A stretch of 64,000 bases of DNA from Pseudonocardia petroleophila. Its GTDB lineage: Bacteria; Actinomycetota; Actinomycetes; Mycobacteriales; Pseudonocardiaceae. The translations under genes were made by a program, and so were the position numbers. The stretch lies in assembly GCF_014235185.1 (NCBI RefSeq), contig NZ_CP060131.1, positions 2,301,501 to 2,365,500 on the forward strand, read 5' to 3'. Positions 1 to 8,940 of the stretch are shown in pieces (within the stretch, counting starts at the first letter, position 1; every line of letters begins with the position of its first letter). The notes beneath the pieces are model-generated. The model was not told the origin of the DNA and searched no databases. It worked only from the letters and a program-made list of their open reading frames with translations.

Positions 1-669
1 CCGGACCAGCAGCTCCGGGGTGGCCCCGACGAGCCCCTCCACCGCGAACGACCAGCACGTCGGGTAGCGGCGCGCGAGCCCGCCGAGCAGGTGCCGCGGG
101 TCGAGCGGGGCGTCGTCGACGGCGATGAGGTCGTGGGCCAGCGCGGCCTTGTCGAGCTCGCCCGCCCGCATCCGGCGCACGGCCTCGGCCACGGCGGCGC
201 GGTAGCGGGCGACGGGCAGCCGCCCGTCGGAGTAGCGCAGGGTGCCGCTGGGCCGGACCGGGTCGATCGTGTGCAGGAGCGACGGCCCGTCGCCGTGGGA
301 GAACTCGGTGATCCAGGCCCGGCCGTCGCGGCGGCCCACGACCACCCGCGGCACGACGACGACCGAGCCGGGCGAGTCGTCGCTGAAGGTGAAGCTGGTG
401 AACGCGACGGGCCCGGTGCCGGGCTCGCCGACGTCGTCGTGGACCCGCACGCCGTCGACGAACGCCTGCCACCACTCGTCGGCGTCGGCGAAGCGGTCGG
501 GGCCCGACCCGGTCCAGCGGGCCACCTCGCCCCAGCCGACGAGACCGTCGTCGCCGCGCACCCAGGACTTGGGGGTGCGGGCGTCGGGGAGCAGCTCCAG
601 CAGGCCGCCGACATCGTCGACGGGCCTGGTTCGCACGCGCACACCGGTCGGTAGCGGAGCGATCGTCAC
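1..669 (-). CDS. menF: Isochorismate synthase, N-terminal 223 codons (cut by window edge)
   Basis: This enzyme would convert chorismate to isochorismate, the entry step to menaquinone (or to a siderophore). Only the N-terminal half is visible because the gene runs off the left edge. I read it as a GTG start giving VTIAPLPTGVRV. The chorismate-binding fold starts near residue 155. DKAALAHDL at 172-180 matches the family's conserved lysine (K174), and FAVEGLVGATPELLV at 208-222 matches the usual G(A/S)(S/T)PE segment. No Shine-Dalgarno sequence is seen, so it may be leaderless. Choosing MenF over EntC/DhbC rests on the nearby menG and prenyl synthase, so it is an inference. Confidence 0.78.
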   Translation of the reverse strand, partial: MTIAPLPTGVRVRTRPVDDVGGLLELLPDARTPKSWVRGDDGLVGWGEVARWTGSGPDRFADADEWWQAFVDGVRVHDDVGEPGTGPVAFTSFTFSDDSPGSVVVVPRVVVGRRDGRAWITEFSHGDGPSLLHTIDPVRPSGTLRYSDGRLPVARYRAAVAEAVRRMRAGELDKAALAHDLIAVDDAPLDPRHLLGGLARRYPTCWSFAVEGLVGATPELLVR

Positions 670-751
670 GTTTCGAGCGTAGGAGGCCCGCGGCCCCGAC
701 GCTCGTCCGCCCCGGGGAGTCGCTGGCCACAGTGACCGCGGCGACGCCGTC

Positions 752-757
752 TAGACT
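752..757 (+). promoter_or_regulatory. -10 box of a probable leaderless promoter
   Basis: TAGACT lies 8 bases before the GTG of the DUF3592 gene, which places the transcription start at or next to the start codon. The same hexamer in the same TCTAGACTCC context recurs before the nuo operon. No convincing -35 element is visible. Confidence 0.45.
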
Positions 758-765
758 CCCTCGCC

Positions 766-1233
766 GTGGCGGAACCGCGGGCACTCGACGAGATGGCGGC
801 CACCGTCGCGCCCACCGCGCGGTTCGTGCGCAGGCGCCTCCCGGAGCTGGTCCTCGGCCTCGCGGTGCTGGTCACGGTGCTGGCCGGGCTCGCCCTGATC
901 GGCTCGGCCGTCGACGACGCCGCCATCGCCCGGAACCGCGCCACCGCGCAGGCCGAGGTGCTGGAGGGGTCCACGTTCTTCCGCACGCTCGTGCGGTTCA
1001 CCCTGCCGAACGGACAGGCGGTCGTCCCGGAGAACGGCGTCTTCCACCCCCGCGGGCTGTCGGCGGGCCGGCAGGTGGCCGTCGAGTACGACGCCACCGA
1101 GCCCGAACTGGTCCGGGTCGCCGGTCGAAGCACCGTCGACGGCGTCCTCCCGACGGTGCTGGGCGTCGCCGCGACGTGGGTGCTGCTCGGCCCGCTGGCG
1201 CTGTGGCTGCGCCGTCGCCGCGAGCGGGCCTGA
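766..1233 (+). CDS. DUF3592 membrane protein
   Basis: A 155-residue protein of unknown function. It has two membrane segments (about residues 29-50 and 128-148) flanking a soluble extracytoplasmic beta-rich domain of about 75 residues, and an Arg-rich cytoplasmic tail (RRRRERA). This is the DUF3592 layout. A protein of this type sits between the men genes and the mannosyltransferase in mycobacteria (Rv0556), which supports the assignment by synteny. The GTG start is 8 bases after a -10 box with no ribosome-binding site, consistent with leaderless translation. No enzymatic function can be inferred. Confidence 0.72.
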   Translation: MAEPRALDEMAATVAPTARFVRRRLPELVLGLAVLVTVLAGLALIGSAVDDAAIARNRATAQAEVLEGSTFFRTLVRFTLPNGQAVVPENGVFHPRGLSAGRQVAVEYDATEPELVRVAGRSTVDGVLPTVLGVAATWVLLGPLALWLRRRRERA

Positions 1234-2088
1234 TCAGGAGGGGGCCTGCGGCGGCGCTGGTGCCGCCCGCGTCGCCAGCGCCACCCCGAGCACCGCGACG
1301 ACCATCCCGGCGATCGCGAACCACCCGAGCGTCTCGCCGAACATCACCAGCGCGAGCAGCGCGGTGATGCCGGGGACGAGGTAGAAGTAGCTGGTCACCT
1401 GCGCCGCAGCCCCGCGCCGGAGCATGAGGAACAGCAGCGAGACCCCGCCGCCGGTGAGCACCAGCACCGACCACAGCAGCGCGCCGACGAGCTCCGGGGT
1501 CCAGTCGAGGCGGAACGACTCGAACGCGAACGCGAACGGCAGCGTCACCAGGATCGACGCGAAGAACTGCACGACCTGGCCGGTGCGCAGGTCGAACTCG
1601 GGGCAGAACCGCTTCTGGTAGAGCGTGCCTGCGGTGATGGCGAGCAGGGCCGTGGTGGCGAGCCCGAGCGTCGTCGCGGTGATCCCGACGGTGGTCAGCT
1701 TGCTCGACACCACCAGCACGACGCCGAGGAAGCCCAGCACCAGGCCGACGACCTGCACGCGGCCCAGCCGGACGCCGGTGAGCCCGGCGACGACCGCGGT
1801 GAGCACCGGCTGCAGGTTGACGACGAGCGCCGCCACCCCGGCCGGCATGCCCGCGGCCACCGCGCCCCAGACGCCGCCGAGGTACCCGGCCTGGATCCCG
1901 ATCCCCGCGACGGCGAGGTGCCCGATCGCCCGGCCGCGCGGCCACCGCGCCCCGGCGACGAGGGCGAGCACGAGCATCAGCACGACGACGCCGGCGTAGC
2001 GCACGAGCAGGAAGCTCAGCGGCTCGGCGTGCGGTGCCGCGTACTTGGCGACGACGAACCCGGTGGCCCAGATGAGCACGAACAGCAC
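1234..2088 (-). CDS. EamA/DMT-family transporter
   Basis: A drug/metabolite-transporter family permease of 284 residues with about ten hydrophobic segments in two five-helix halves. The N-terminus (LFVLIWATGFVVAKY) is typical of the EamA repeat, and the second repeat begins near residue 140. Substrate unknown; relatives export metabolites or amino acids. Its stop abuts the stop of the DUF3592 gene (convergent). GTG at 2088 is the first usual start in frame. The frame stays open further upstream (TTSGTRDAAALLVRVTP) without a standard start, so the true N-terminus could be a little longer. Confidence 0.8.
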   Translation of the reverse strand: MLFVLIWATGFVVAKYAAPHAEPLSFLLVRYAGVVVLMLVLALVAGARWPRGRAIGHLAVAGIGIQAGYLGGVWGAVAAGMPAGVAALVVNLQPVLTAVVAGLTGVRLGRVQVVGLVLGFLGVVLVVSSKLTTVGITATTLGLATTALLAITAGTLYQKRFCPEFDLRTGQVVQFFASILVTLPFAFAFESFRLDWTPELVGALLWSVLVLTGGGVSLLFLMLRRGAAAQVTSYFYLVPGITALLALVMFGETLGWFAIAGMVVAVLGVALATRAAPAPPQAPS

Positions 2089-2170
2089 CGGCGTGACGCG
2101 GACGAGGAGGGCCGCGGCGTCGCGGGTCCCGGAGGTGGTGGCGATGGTCCGGACCCTAACCCGCGGGCGG

Positions 2171-2986
2171 TCAGGTGTGGTGCCACCAGCCCAGCACCGC
2201 GTCCACCGCCCCGGGCACCGCGACGATCAGGTCCTCGGCCGGGAGGGGGTCGGGGTTGCCCTGCGCGTCGACGACGACCGCACCGGCCTCCGCGGCCAGG
2301 CACAGCGCGCCGGCGACGTCCCACTCGCGGTAGCGGTCCAGCACGGCGGCGACGGCGTGCCCCAGCGCCACCTGCGTGATCGCCAGCGCGGCCGACCCGA
2401 GCACGCGGACGCCGGTGTGCGCGGCGGTGGCGCGCGCGGTGAACCCCGGCGCGCGCTCCAGCGACAGCTCCGCGCACACCAGACCCCCGACCACCGGGCG
2501 CGGAGCGATCCGCACCGGCACCCCGTTCGCGCGGACCCCCCGGCCGCGGGCGGCGGCGTAGATCTGGGCGCGGCTGGGGTCGGCGATCACCCCGACGACC
2601 GGGCCGTGCGCGTCGACCAGGGCCAGGCTGTAGGCGCACCACGGGAACCCGGCGACGTAGTTGGCGGTGCCGTCCACCGGGTCGACGACCCAGCGCAGCG
2701 GTGCCGAGTGCACCCCGTCGTCGGCGCCGTACTCCTCGCCCAGCACCGGGACCTGCGGGAACTCCGCGGCCAGCACGCGGCGGGTGTGCCGCTCCAGCGT
2801 GCGGTCGGTGTCGGTGACCCAGTCGAACGGGTGGGCCTTCACGGTGTCGATGAGCCGGTCGCGCCCGGCCGTCGCGGTGATCACCTCGGCGGCGTCGTTC
2901 GCCAGGCGCCCCGCCACCTCCAGCGCGCGGGAGAGCAGCCCCGGGTCCGCGGGCGGCAGGCGGCGCGTCTCGTGCTGGAGGCTCAT
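2171..2986 (-). CDS. Inositol monophosphatase family protein
   Basis: A Mg2+-dependent sugar/inositol phosphatase-fold enzyme of 271 residues. The family motifs are present in order: DWVTDTD (55-61), GEE (83-85), the metal-binding DPVDGTANY (102-110), and a WD near residue 215 in REWDVAGALCLAAEAG. Likely substrates are myo-inositol-1-phosphate, histidinol phosphate or PAP; the sequence does not separate these. Inositol phosphate dephosphorylation would fit actinobacterial mycothiol or phosphatidylinositol synthesis. It is divergent from the downstream mannosyltransferase gene. Confidence 0.85.
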   Translation of the reverse strand: MSLQHETRRLPPADPGLLSRALEVAGRLANDAAEVITATAGRDRLIDTVKAHPFDWVTDTDRTLERHTRRVLAAEFPQVPVLGEEYGADDGVHSAPLRWVVDPVDGTANYVAGFPWCAYSLALVDAHGPVVGVIADPSRAQIYAAARGRGVRANGVPVRIAPRPVVGGLVCAELSLERAPGFTARATAAHTGVRVLGSAALAITQVALGHAVAAVLDRYREWDVAGALCLAAEAGAVVVDAQGNPDPLPAEDLIVAVPGAVDAVLGWWHHT

Positions 2987-3129
2987 GTCGGCCGAGGGTC
3001 ACCGCGCCCGGTGTCGGGGGTGGAACGGCCGGATGACGTGTCGCCCATCACCGGGCCAACTGTCCGACCGCCACGCGGAGTTGTCCGTGAGTTGGGTGTG
3101 TGGTCATGGGCGTGCGGGAGGTTCACCCC

Positions 3130-4290
3130 GTGCGAGTCGCGATCGTGTCCGAGTGCTTCCTGCCCGTCGTCAACGGCGTCACCAACTCGGTGCTGCGGGT
3201 GGTGGAGCACCTCACCGCGGCCGGCCACGACGTCCTGGTGATCGCCCCCGGCACCGGCGGGCCCGCCGAGTACCGCGGCGCACCGGTCGTCCGCGTCCCG
3301 TCGCTGGACCTGCCGGTCGTCAACTCGATGCCGGTGGGCGTCCCGAGCCGGCGGATCCTCACGGCGCTGCGCGCGTTCCGCCCCGACGTCGTGCACCTCG
3401 CGGCCCCGTTCGTCGTCGGCTACCGGGGCCTCAACGCCGCGCGCCGCCTCGGGATCCCGACCGTCGCGGTGTACCAGACCGACGTCGCCGGCTTCGCCTC
3501 CTCCTACGGCCTCGGGCTGACGGCGCGCGCCGCGTGGCGCTGGACCTGCCGGCTGCACGGCCAGGCCGACCGCACGCTGGCCCCGTCGAGCTGGGCGACC
3601 GAGGCGCTGCGGGCGCGCGGGGTGCCGCGGGTGCACCAGTGGGCGCGCGGCGTCGACACCCGCCGGTTCACCCCCTCCAAGCGCGACGCCGCGATCCGTG
3701 CCGAGCTCGCCCCGGGCGGGGAGCTGCTGGTCGGCTACGTCGGACGGCTCGCCCCGGAGAAGCAGGTGGAGCGGCTGGTCGCGCTGGACGGGCTTCCGGG
3801 CACGCGGCTCGTCGTGGTCGGGGAGGGGCCGAGCCAGGAGCGGCTGCGCGCGGCCCTGCCCGGCGCGGCGTTCCTCGGCTTCCGCGGCGGCGACGAGCTG
3901 GCCCGCATCTACGCCTCGCTCGACGTCTTCGTGCACACCGGCCCCTCGGAGACGTTCTGCCAGGCCGTGCAGGAGGCGCTCGCGTCGGGGCTGCCGGTGG
4001 TGGCTCCGGACGCGGGTGGCCCGCGCGACCTCGTGCTGCCCGGCCGCACCGGCTACCTCGTGCCACCGCGGCCCGACCACGCCGACGTCGACGATCCCGC
4101 GTCCGTGGCCGCCGACGCCCGGCTGCGCGCCGCCGTCCAGGCCCTCACCGACGACGCCCTGCGCCGCCGGTTCGGAGCGTCGGCCCGCAAGTCGGTGCTG
4201 CGCCGGACCTGGTCGACGGTGGGCGACGAGCTGCTGGCCCACTACCACGACGTCATCGGCCTGTCCGCGGCTCCGCGCGCCGCCGCGTAG
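3130..4290 (+). CDS. mgtA: GT4 glycosyltransferase, MgtA-like alpha-mannosyltransferase
   Basis: A 386-residue GT-B glycosyltransferase. The N-terminal half carries [15 protein letters not shown], typical of the MgtA/PimB group. The C-terminal nucleotide-sugar domain has [15 protein letters not shown] (near 200-214) and the EX7E region [17 protein letters not shown]. Mycobacterial MgtA (Rv0557) mannosylates a glucuronosyl diacylglycerol. Synteny (DUF3592 upstream, menG downstream) supports orthology. I chose GTG 3130 because GGGAGG at 3116-3121 sits 8 bases upstream; an ATG 21 bases earlier in frame (3109) lacks that spacing. The acceptor here is unproven. Confidence 0.82.
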   Translation: MRVAIVSECFLPVVNGVTNSVLRVVEHLTAAGHDVLVIAPGTGGPAEYRGAPVVRVPSLDLPVVNSMPVGVPSRRILTALRAFRPDVVHLAAPFVVGYRGLNAARRLGIPTVAVYQTDVAGFASSYGLGLTARAAWRWTCRLHGQADRTLAPSSWATEALRARGVPRVHQWARGVDTRRFTPSKRDAAIRAELAPGGELLVGYVGRLAPEKQVERLVALDGLPGTRLVVVGEGPSQERLRAALPGAAFLGFRGGDELARIYASLDVFVHTGPSETFCQAVQEALASGLPVVAPDAGGPRDLVLPGRTGYLVPPRPDHADVDDPASVAADARLRAAVQALTDDALRRRFGASARKSVLRRTWSTVGDELLAHYHDVIGLSAAPRAAA

Positions 4291-4387
4291 CGACGGTGAC
4301 CCCGCCCCCAGGGGGCCGGGTCCGTACGACCACCGACTGCGTAGGCACACGGATGCCGGGGCCCGCGCGGGCCGGGAGCCTGGGCGC

Positions 4388-4972
4388 ATGAGCGAGCCGA
4401 TCGGACACCGGATCCCCGTGACCCCCACCGGGGAGCACGCCGCGATCGACGTGGCCGGGCAGCGGGCGGCGCTCGCCGCCCTGTCCGGCCCGGAGCGGGG
4501 ACGGCGGGCCGAGACCGTGCGGGCCGTCCTGGACGACCCGGCCCGGTTCGCCCCGCCCGTCCTGTACGCGCTGGCCACCGCCCTGTTCGCCGACGGGCGC
4601 CACGAGGAGGGTGCGTTCTGGTTCTACGCCGCCCAGGTGCGCACGCGGTTCGACGTCACCCGCTGCGCCGACGTCACGGCCCGCGGGGCGGCGGCGATCC
4701 TCACCGAGCACCACGGCCCGCCGATCAACCGCTGGGCGTTCACCGATCCCGAGCGGGTGCGCGGGCTCGTCGAGCGCGCGGTGGAGTGGGACCGGGCCGC
4801 GCCCCACGCGTACGACCACCGCTGGGTGAACCTGCACGGCACGGGCGCCTTCCTCGCCGACGGCTCCGCGCTCAGCCGCCCGCGGGAGGAGTGGGAGGCG
4901 CTGGCCGAGCAGACCCGCGCCGAGTACCTGCGCGGGCTCGCCGAGGTGCTGGCGCAGTGGCCGGGGCGCTAG
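4388..4972 (+). CDS. Conserved hypothetical protein, helical
   Basis: A 194-residue soluble protein that I do not recognise. It looks all-helical. LYALATALFADGRHEEGAFWFYAAQVRTR (split here: LYALATALFADGR, then HEEGAFWFYAAQVR) resembles a TPR/Sel1-like repeat. There is no signal peptide, membrane segment or catalytic motif. It sits between two mannosyltransferase genes on the same strand, 97 bases after one and 31 before the next, which suggests but does not prove an envelope link. No strong ribosome-binding site precedes the ATG. Confidence 0.6.
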   Translation: MSEPIGHRIPVTPTGEHAAIDVAGQRAALAALSGPERGRRAETVRAVLDDPARFAPPVLYALATALFADGRHEEGAFWFYAAQVRTRFDVTRCADVTARGAAAILTEHHGPPINRWAFTDPERVRGLVERAVEWDRAAPHAYDHRWVNLHGTGAFLADGSALSRPREEWEALAEQTRAEYLRGLAEVLAQWPGR

Positions 4973-5003
4973 CGTTCCGGCTCCGACGTCGGGGAGGTCC
5001 GCG

Positions 5004-6182
5004 ATGGTGCGACGCGCACCGGCGTGGCTGCTCGCCGCACTGGCGGTGGCCGTCCAGGTCCGCCTCTTCGCCGAGCACGGCAGCTTCAACCTCGCCCGGA
5101 TCCCCAGCGCGGACCTGCGCTACCACTCCGACTTCGCCACGTTCTGGCGCTCCGCCGACGCCCTGCTGCGCGGCGCCGACATCTACCGCACCGGCGCGGA
5201 CCTGCCCAACCTCAACCCGCCGCTGCTCACGGTGGTCATGGCGCCGTTCGGGCTGCTGGAGGTCCTGCCGTCCTACCGGCTGTTCGCGCTGCTCACCGTG
5301 GCGCTGGTGCTCGGGTGCCTGCTCGTCGTGGCCCGGGAGGTGCGGCTGCCGGCCGTCGACGCCGGGCTCGCGGTCGGCGCGGTGCTGCTCGGGGCCCCGC
5401 TGCTGGCGACGGTCGGGCTCGGGCAGGTCTACGCGTTCCTCGCCGTCGCGCTGACCGGGGCGTGGCTGGCCGCGCGGCGCGGGCGCGACGTCGCCGCGGG
5501 CGTCGGCATCGGGATCGCGGTGGCGCTCAAGCCCTCCCTGGCGCCGCTGCTGCTGCTGCCCGTGCTGCGCCGCGAGACCCGCACGGCGCTCGCCGCGGCG
5601 GGCGCGGCGGCGGCGGGCACGCTGCTGGGCGTGCTCGTGTGCGGGCCCGCCGCGAGCGTGACCTGGGTGCGGCTCGTCCTGGGGCACCCGGTGCAGACCT
5701 TCTTCGACAACGCCTCCCTGCCCGCCACGCTCGTGCGGCTCACCAGCGACTCCGGCTGGGGGCGGCCGGTCGTCGAGGTGCCCGGCGGGCAGGTGGCCGG
5801 CACGGTGCTCGGGATCGCGGTCGTCGTCGCGACGCTGTTGCTCCTGCGCCGCTCGGGACCCGACGCCCTGTGGGCCGTGACCGCGGCGTCGCTCGTGGCG
5901 TCGCCGGTCACCTGGAACACCTACCTCGTGGTGCTCGCCCCGGGCGTGCTGGTGGTGCTGGCCCGGTCCCGGGCGGCCGCCGCACCGCTGCTCGCCGCCG
6001 CGCTGATCGGCCAGGAGTGGCCCGGGCTCTGGTACGGCGACGACGGCACGGCGTCGGCGCTGCCGCTGTCGCTGTACTGCGCGGTGCTGCTCGCGCACTG
6101 GGCGGTGCTGCTGCGACACGCCCGACGGGGACCTGCGCGGCGGGGCGCGCCGGCGGAGCCCCGGGTAGCGTCTGAGCCGTGA
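5004..6182 (+). CDS. GT87 family polyprenol-phosphomannose-dependent mannosyltransferase
   Basis: A 392-residue multi-pass membrane protein (about 10 hydrophobic segments) of the DUF2029/GT87 type. Members transfer mannose from polyprenyl-phosphomannose to lipoglycans on the outer face of the membrane. Family-like features are [15 protein letters not shown] with DIYRTG near residues 33-55 (the extracytoplasmic acidic loop), NLNPPLL, the [13 protein letters not shown] segment and [17 protein letters not shown]. It overlaps menG by 4 bases (GTGA), so the two are probably cotranslated. The exact acceptor is unknown; a role in phosphoinositol mannoside or lipomannan synthesis is an inference. Confidence 0.78.
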   Translation: MVRRAPAWLLAALAVAVQVRLFAEHGSFNLARIPSADLRYHSDFATFWRSADALLRGADIYRTGADLPNLNPPLLTVVMAPFGLLEVLPSYRLFALLTVALVLGCLLVVAREVRLPAVDAGLAVGAVLLGAPLLATVGLGQVYAFLAVALTGAWLAARRGRDVAAGVGIGIAVALKPSLAPLLLLPVLRRETRTALAAAGAAAAGTLLGVLVCGPAASVTWVRLVLGHPVQTFFDNASLPATLVRLTSDSGWGRPVVEVPGGQVAGTVLGIAVVVATLLLLRRSGPDALWAVTAASLVASPVTWNTYLVVLAPGVLVVLARSRAAAAPLLAAALIGQEWPGLWYGDDGTASALPLSLYCAVLLAHWAVLLRHARRGPARRGAPAEPRVASEP

Positions 6183-6871
6183 GCCGCGCCGACCTCGACA
6201 AGAACCCCCGTGACGTCGCCGCCATGTTCGACGGCGTCGCCCGGCGCTACGACGTGACCAACACCGTGCTCACCGCGGGGCAGGACCGGCGCTGGCGCCG
6301 GCTCACCCGCCGGGCGCTGGACCTGCGGCCGGGGGAGAAGGTGCTCGACCTCGCCGCGGGCACCGCGGTCTCCACCGTCGAGCTGGAGCGCTCCGGCGCG
6401 TGGTGCGTCGCCGCCGACTTCTCCCTCGGCATGCTCCGCGCCGGGTCCGACCGCGCCGTGCCGAAGGTCGCCGCCGACGCGCTGCACCTCCCGTTCGCCG
6501 ACGCCTCCTTCGACGCCGTGACGATCTCGTTCGGCCTGCGCAACGTCTCCGACACCGACCGGGCGCTGCGCGAGCTGGCCCGGGTCACCCGTCCCGGCGG
6601 TCGGCTCGTCGTCTGCGAGTTCGGCACCCCGACCTTCGCCCCGTTCCGCGCCGCGTACTACCTCGGCCTGGAGACGGTGCTGCCCGCGATCGCCTCGCGG
6701 GTCTCCAGCAACGCCGAGGCCTACCGGTACCTGGGCGAGTCGATCCGCGACTGGTCGCCGCAGCCCGAGCTGGCCGCGCGCATCGCGGAGGCGGGCTGGG
6801 GAGAGGTGGCCTGGCGCGACCTCACGCTCGGCGCCGTCGCCCTGCACCGGGCCCGCCGCACCTACGGCTGA
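6179..6871 (+). CDS. menG: Demethylmenaquinone methyltransferase MenG/UbiE
   Basis: A SAM-dependent C-methyltransferase of 230 residues catalysing the last step of menaquinone synthesis. UbiE signatures are visible: [13 protein letters not shown] near the start, motif [10 protein letters not shown] (about 56-64), the family motif [10 protein letters not shown] (about 118-127) and [13 protein letters not shown]. It starts on a GTG overlapping the upstream mannosyltransferase stop. Its position just before nuoA puts the quinone-finishing enzyme beside the complex that reduces the quinone. Confidence 0.93.
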   Translation: MSRADLDKNPRDVAAMFDGVARRYDVTNTVLTAGQDRRWRRLTRRALDLRPGEKVLDLAAGTAVSTVELERSGAWCVAADFSLGMLRAGSDRAVPKVAADALHLPFADASFDAVTISFGLRNVSDTDRALRELARVTRPGGRLVVCEFGTPTFAPFRAAYYLGLETVLPAIASRVSSNAEAYRYLGESIRDWSPQPELAARIAEAGWGEVAWRDLTLGAVALHRARRTYG

Positions 6872-6905
6872 ACCAACCGGACGAGCGCGTTCCCGGACGG
6901 GTGTC

Positions 6906-6911
6906 TAGACT
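6906..6911 (+). promoter_or_regulatory. -10 box of the nuo operon promoter
   Basis: TAGACT, identical to the box before the DUF3592 gene, would start transcription near 6918, leaving a leader of about 200 bases before nuoA. No clear -35 hexamer is seen at the expected distance. The adjacent Rex-type palindrome starts about three bases after the predicted start, a position that fits repression. Confidence 0.5.
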
Positions 6912-6920
6912 CCTCCCGAC

Positions 6921-6939
6921 TTCGTGAATATCTTCACAA
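6921..6939 (+). promoter_or_regulatory. Rex-type (NADH/NAD+ sensing) operator
   Basis: TTCGTGAATATCTTCACAA contains an exact inverted repeat, GTGAA-4-TTCAC, and fits the actinobacterial Rex operator (TGTGAAC-3-TTCACA in Streptomyces) except at the first T and the C. Rex represses nuo and cytochrome bd genes in Streptomyces and leaves DNA when NADH rises. Location just downstream of the -10 box supports a repressor role. No rex gene lies in this window, so the regulator is inferred. Confidence 0.72.
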
Positions 6940-6955
6940 GGAGTCGCAAGGCCGC

Positions 6956-7006
6956 ATGCGGACCACCACTCGCAGCGGGCGTCGAGATCGACGACCACGA
7001 CGGTGA
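6956..7006 (+). other. Possible 16-codon leader ORF in the nuo 5' region
   Basis: An ATG 12 bases after AAGGAG (6938-6943) opens a 16-residue Arg-rich reading frame (MRTTTRSGRRDRRPRR) that stops at a TGA 110 bases before nuoA. It could be a translated leader peptide. It could also be chance, since Arg-rich frames are common in GC-rich DNA and the ribosome-binding site is somewhat far. Confidence 0.25.
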
Positions 7007-7033
7007 CCAGGCCCGCACGGGGTAGGAGTAAGG

Positions 7034-7078
7034 CTCCCCTGGCTTCGGCCGGGAGGGTCACCGCGACCTAGGGTCGCG
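7034..7078 (+). promoter_or_regulatory. Two consecutive hairpins in the nuo leader
   Basis: First hairpin: 7034-7055, arms CTCCCCTGGC and GCCGGGAG around a TTCG tetraloop, about 8 pairs with a small bulge. Second: 7062-7078, CGCGACC-TAG-GGTCGCG, a perfect 7-bp stem. Neither is followed by a T tract. They may affect leader RNA stability or attenuation, or be incidental to high GC. Confidence 0.4.
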
Positions 7079-7116
7079 CCCGGAATGTGATCCGTCGACG
7101 GCGAGGACTGCGCAGG

Positions 7117-7482
7117 ATGCTCGATCCGTATCTCCCGCTGGTGCTGATGTTCGCCCTGGCCGGTGCGTTCGCGCTGTTCTCGGTGGTGTCGGCGCCCTAC
7201 ATCGGCCCACGGCGCTACAACCGCGCCAAGCTGGACGCCTACGAGTGCGGCATCGAGCCGTCGCCGCAGCCCGTGGTGGGCGGCGGCCGGATGCCGGTCG
7301 CCTACTACCTCACGGCGATGCTGTTCATCCTGTTCGACATCGAGCTGGTCTTCCTCTACCCGTACGCGGTCGTGTCCGATTCGCTGGGCCTGTTCGGCCT
7401 GGTCGCGATCGTCCTGTACATCGCAACCATCGCGTTCGCCTACGTCTACGAATGGCGTCGTGGCGGACTGGAGTGGAACTGA
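7117..7482 (+). CDS. nuoA: NADH-quinone oxidoreductase subunit A
   Basis: First gene of a full 14-subunit complex I operon. A 121-residue membrane-arm subunit with three transmembrane helices. Typical motifs are the loop YECGIEP, then [21 protein letters not shown] (read as [11 protein letters not shown] + [10 protein letters not shown]). I chose ATG 7117 because it matches the family's usual N-terminus and has GAGG at 7103-7106. An upstream in-frame GTG at 7087 would add ten mostly basic residues and lacks a ribosome-binding site. Confidence 0.93.
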   Translation: MLDPYLPLVLMFALAGAFALFSVVSAPYIGPRRYNRAKLDAYECGIEPSPQPVVGGGRMPVAYYLTAMLFILFDIELVFLYPYAVVSDSLGLFGLVAIVLYIATIAFAYVYEWRRGGLEWN

Positions 7483-7483
7483 C

Positions 7484-8074
7484 ATGGGTCTCGAAGAGAA
7501 CCTGCCCAGCGGCGTCCTGCTGACCAGTGTCGAGAAGCTGGTCAACTGGACCCGCAAGTCCTCGCTGTGGCCCGCCACCTTCGGGCTGGCGTGCTGCGCG
7601 ATCGAGATGATGACGACCGGGGCGCCGCGCTACGACCTCGCGCGCTTCGGCATGGAGGTCTTCCGCGCGTCGCCGCGCCAGGCCGACCTGATGATCGTCG
7701 CCGGCCGGGTCAGCAACAAGATGGCCCCGGTCCTGCGCCAGATCTACGACCAGATGCCCGAGCCGCGCTGGGTGCTCGCGATGGGCGTGTGCGCCAGCTC
7801 CGGCGGCATGTTCAACAACTACGCGATCGTGCAGGGCGTCGACCACGTCGTGCCCGTCGACATGTACCTCCCCGGCTGCCCGCCGCGCCCGGAGATGCTG
7901 ATGGACGCGATCCTCAAGATCCACGCCAAGATCATGGACGAGCCGCTGGGCGCCAAGCGCGCCGCCGAGCTGGCCGAGAGCGGGTACAAGACCCCGATGA
8001 TCCCGTCGTCGGTCAAGTACGCGACCACGAAGAAGGCACCGAAGACGGCCGACACGATCGAGGCGGCGAAGTGA
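7484..8074 (+). CDS. nuoB: NADH-quinone oxidoreductase subunit B
   Basis: The 196-residue peripheral-arm subunit that carries cluster N2, the last Fe-S centre before menaquinone. The ligands are visible as the tandem cysteines in [10 protein letters not shown] (about 36-45), the Cys in [11 protein letters not shown] and the Cys in [10 protein letters not shown]. It starts one base after the nuoA stop. A C-terminal Lys/Thr-rich tail ([19 protein letters not shown]) extends beyond the conserved core. Confidence 0.96.
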   Translation: MGLEENLPSGVLLTSVEKLVNWTRKSSLWPATFGLACCAIEMMTTGAPRYDLARFGMEVFRASPRQADLMIVAGRVSNKMAPVLRQIYDQMPEPRWVLAMGVCASSGGMFNNYAIVQGVDHVVPVDMYLPGCPPRPEMLMDAILKIHAKIMDEPLGAKRAAELAESGYKTPMIPSSVKYATTKKAPKTADTIEAAK

Positions 8075-8940
8075 CGGCCGACGACACCACGGGCACCTCC
8101 AAGGACGGCGCCGAGCCCACCGGCGGCCAGCAGTCCTCGGCCGAGGAGAGCGGCGTCGACCGCGACGCCCAGCGCGCCGCGGGCGGCACCACCCCGACGG
8201 CGGGCGAGCCCGAGCAGGCCGCCGTCGACGCCGAGGGTGCCGAGGTCGGCCTCACCGGTGCCTCCGCCGAGGGCGGCACCCGCCTGGCGCCCGCGCGCGC
8301 CCGCGAGGGCATGTTCGGCGTCTCCGGCACCGGCGACACCTCCGGCTTCGGCGGCCTGCGCCTGCCCGGCTACGCCCCGGCCCCGGCCGAGCGCCCCTAC
8401 GGCGGCTGGTTCGACGAGTTCGCCGACGACCTCGCCGAGGCGCTCGTCGAGCGCGGGGTGCCCGCCGGCGCGATCCAGCAGACCACCGTCGACCGCGGCG
8501 AGATCACCCTCTACGTCCAGCGCGAGCGCATCCTCGACCTCTGCCGCACCCTGCGCGACGACGAGGGCCTGCGCTACGAGCTGTGCAGCTCGATCTCCGG
8601 GGTCGACTACGGCGAGGGCGTCAGCCAGCGGCTGCACGTCGTCTACCACCTGACGTCGATGACCTACCGGCGCCGCATCCGCCTGGAGGTCGCGCTCGAC
8701 GTCGACGACGCGCGGCTGCCCAGCGTCGTCGAGGTCTACCCCACGGCCGACTGGCACGAGCGCGAGACCTGGGACATGTTCGGCGTGATCTTCGACGGTC
8801 ACCCCGCGCTGACCCGGATCCTCATGCCCGACGACTGGGACGGCCACCCCCAGCGCAAGGACTATCCCCTCGGCGGCATCCCCGTCGAGTACAAGGGTGC
8901 GGAGATCCCGCCTCCCGACGAGAGGCGGTCGTACTCGTGA
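8071..8940 (+). CDS. nuoC: NADH-quinone oxidoreductase subunit C
   Basis: The 30-kDa-type subunit, separate from NuoD here. The conserved core contains the signature [20 protein letters not shown] (about 230-249), followed by [23 protein letters not shown] overlaps the nuoB stop by 4 bases. It is 289 residues long because of roughly 75 leading residues rich in Gly, Ala, Glu, Asp and Thr with no recognisable fold. Actinobacterial NuoC often has such an extension; its purpose is unknown. Confidence 0.95.
   Translation: MTADDTTGTSKDGAEPTGGQQSSAEESGVDRDAQRAAGGTTPTAGEPEQAAVDAEGAEVGLTGASAEGGTRLAPARAREGMFGVSGTGDTSGFGGLRLPGYAPAPAERPYGGWFDEFADDLAEALVERGVPAGAIQQTTVDRGEITLYVQRERILDLCRTLRDDEGLRYELCSSISGVDYGEGVSQRLHVVYHLTSMTYRRRIRLEVALDVDDARLPSVVEVYPTADWHERETWDMFGVIFDGHPALTRILMPDDWDGHPQRKDYPLGGIPVEYKGAEIPPPDERRSYS

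Noticed and set aside
679..686. Shine-Dalgarno-like TAGGAGG on the plus strand near 680
   Set aside because: No start codon follows at a usable distance. The DUF3592 gene starts 80 bases further on behind a -10 box.
3081..3109. A -35/-10 promoter pair for mgtA (TTGTCC with TCATGG)
   Set aside because: The -10 is too poor a match to report.
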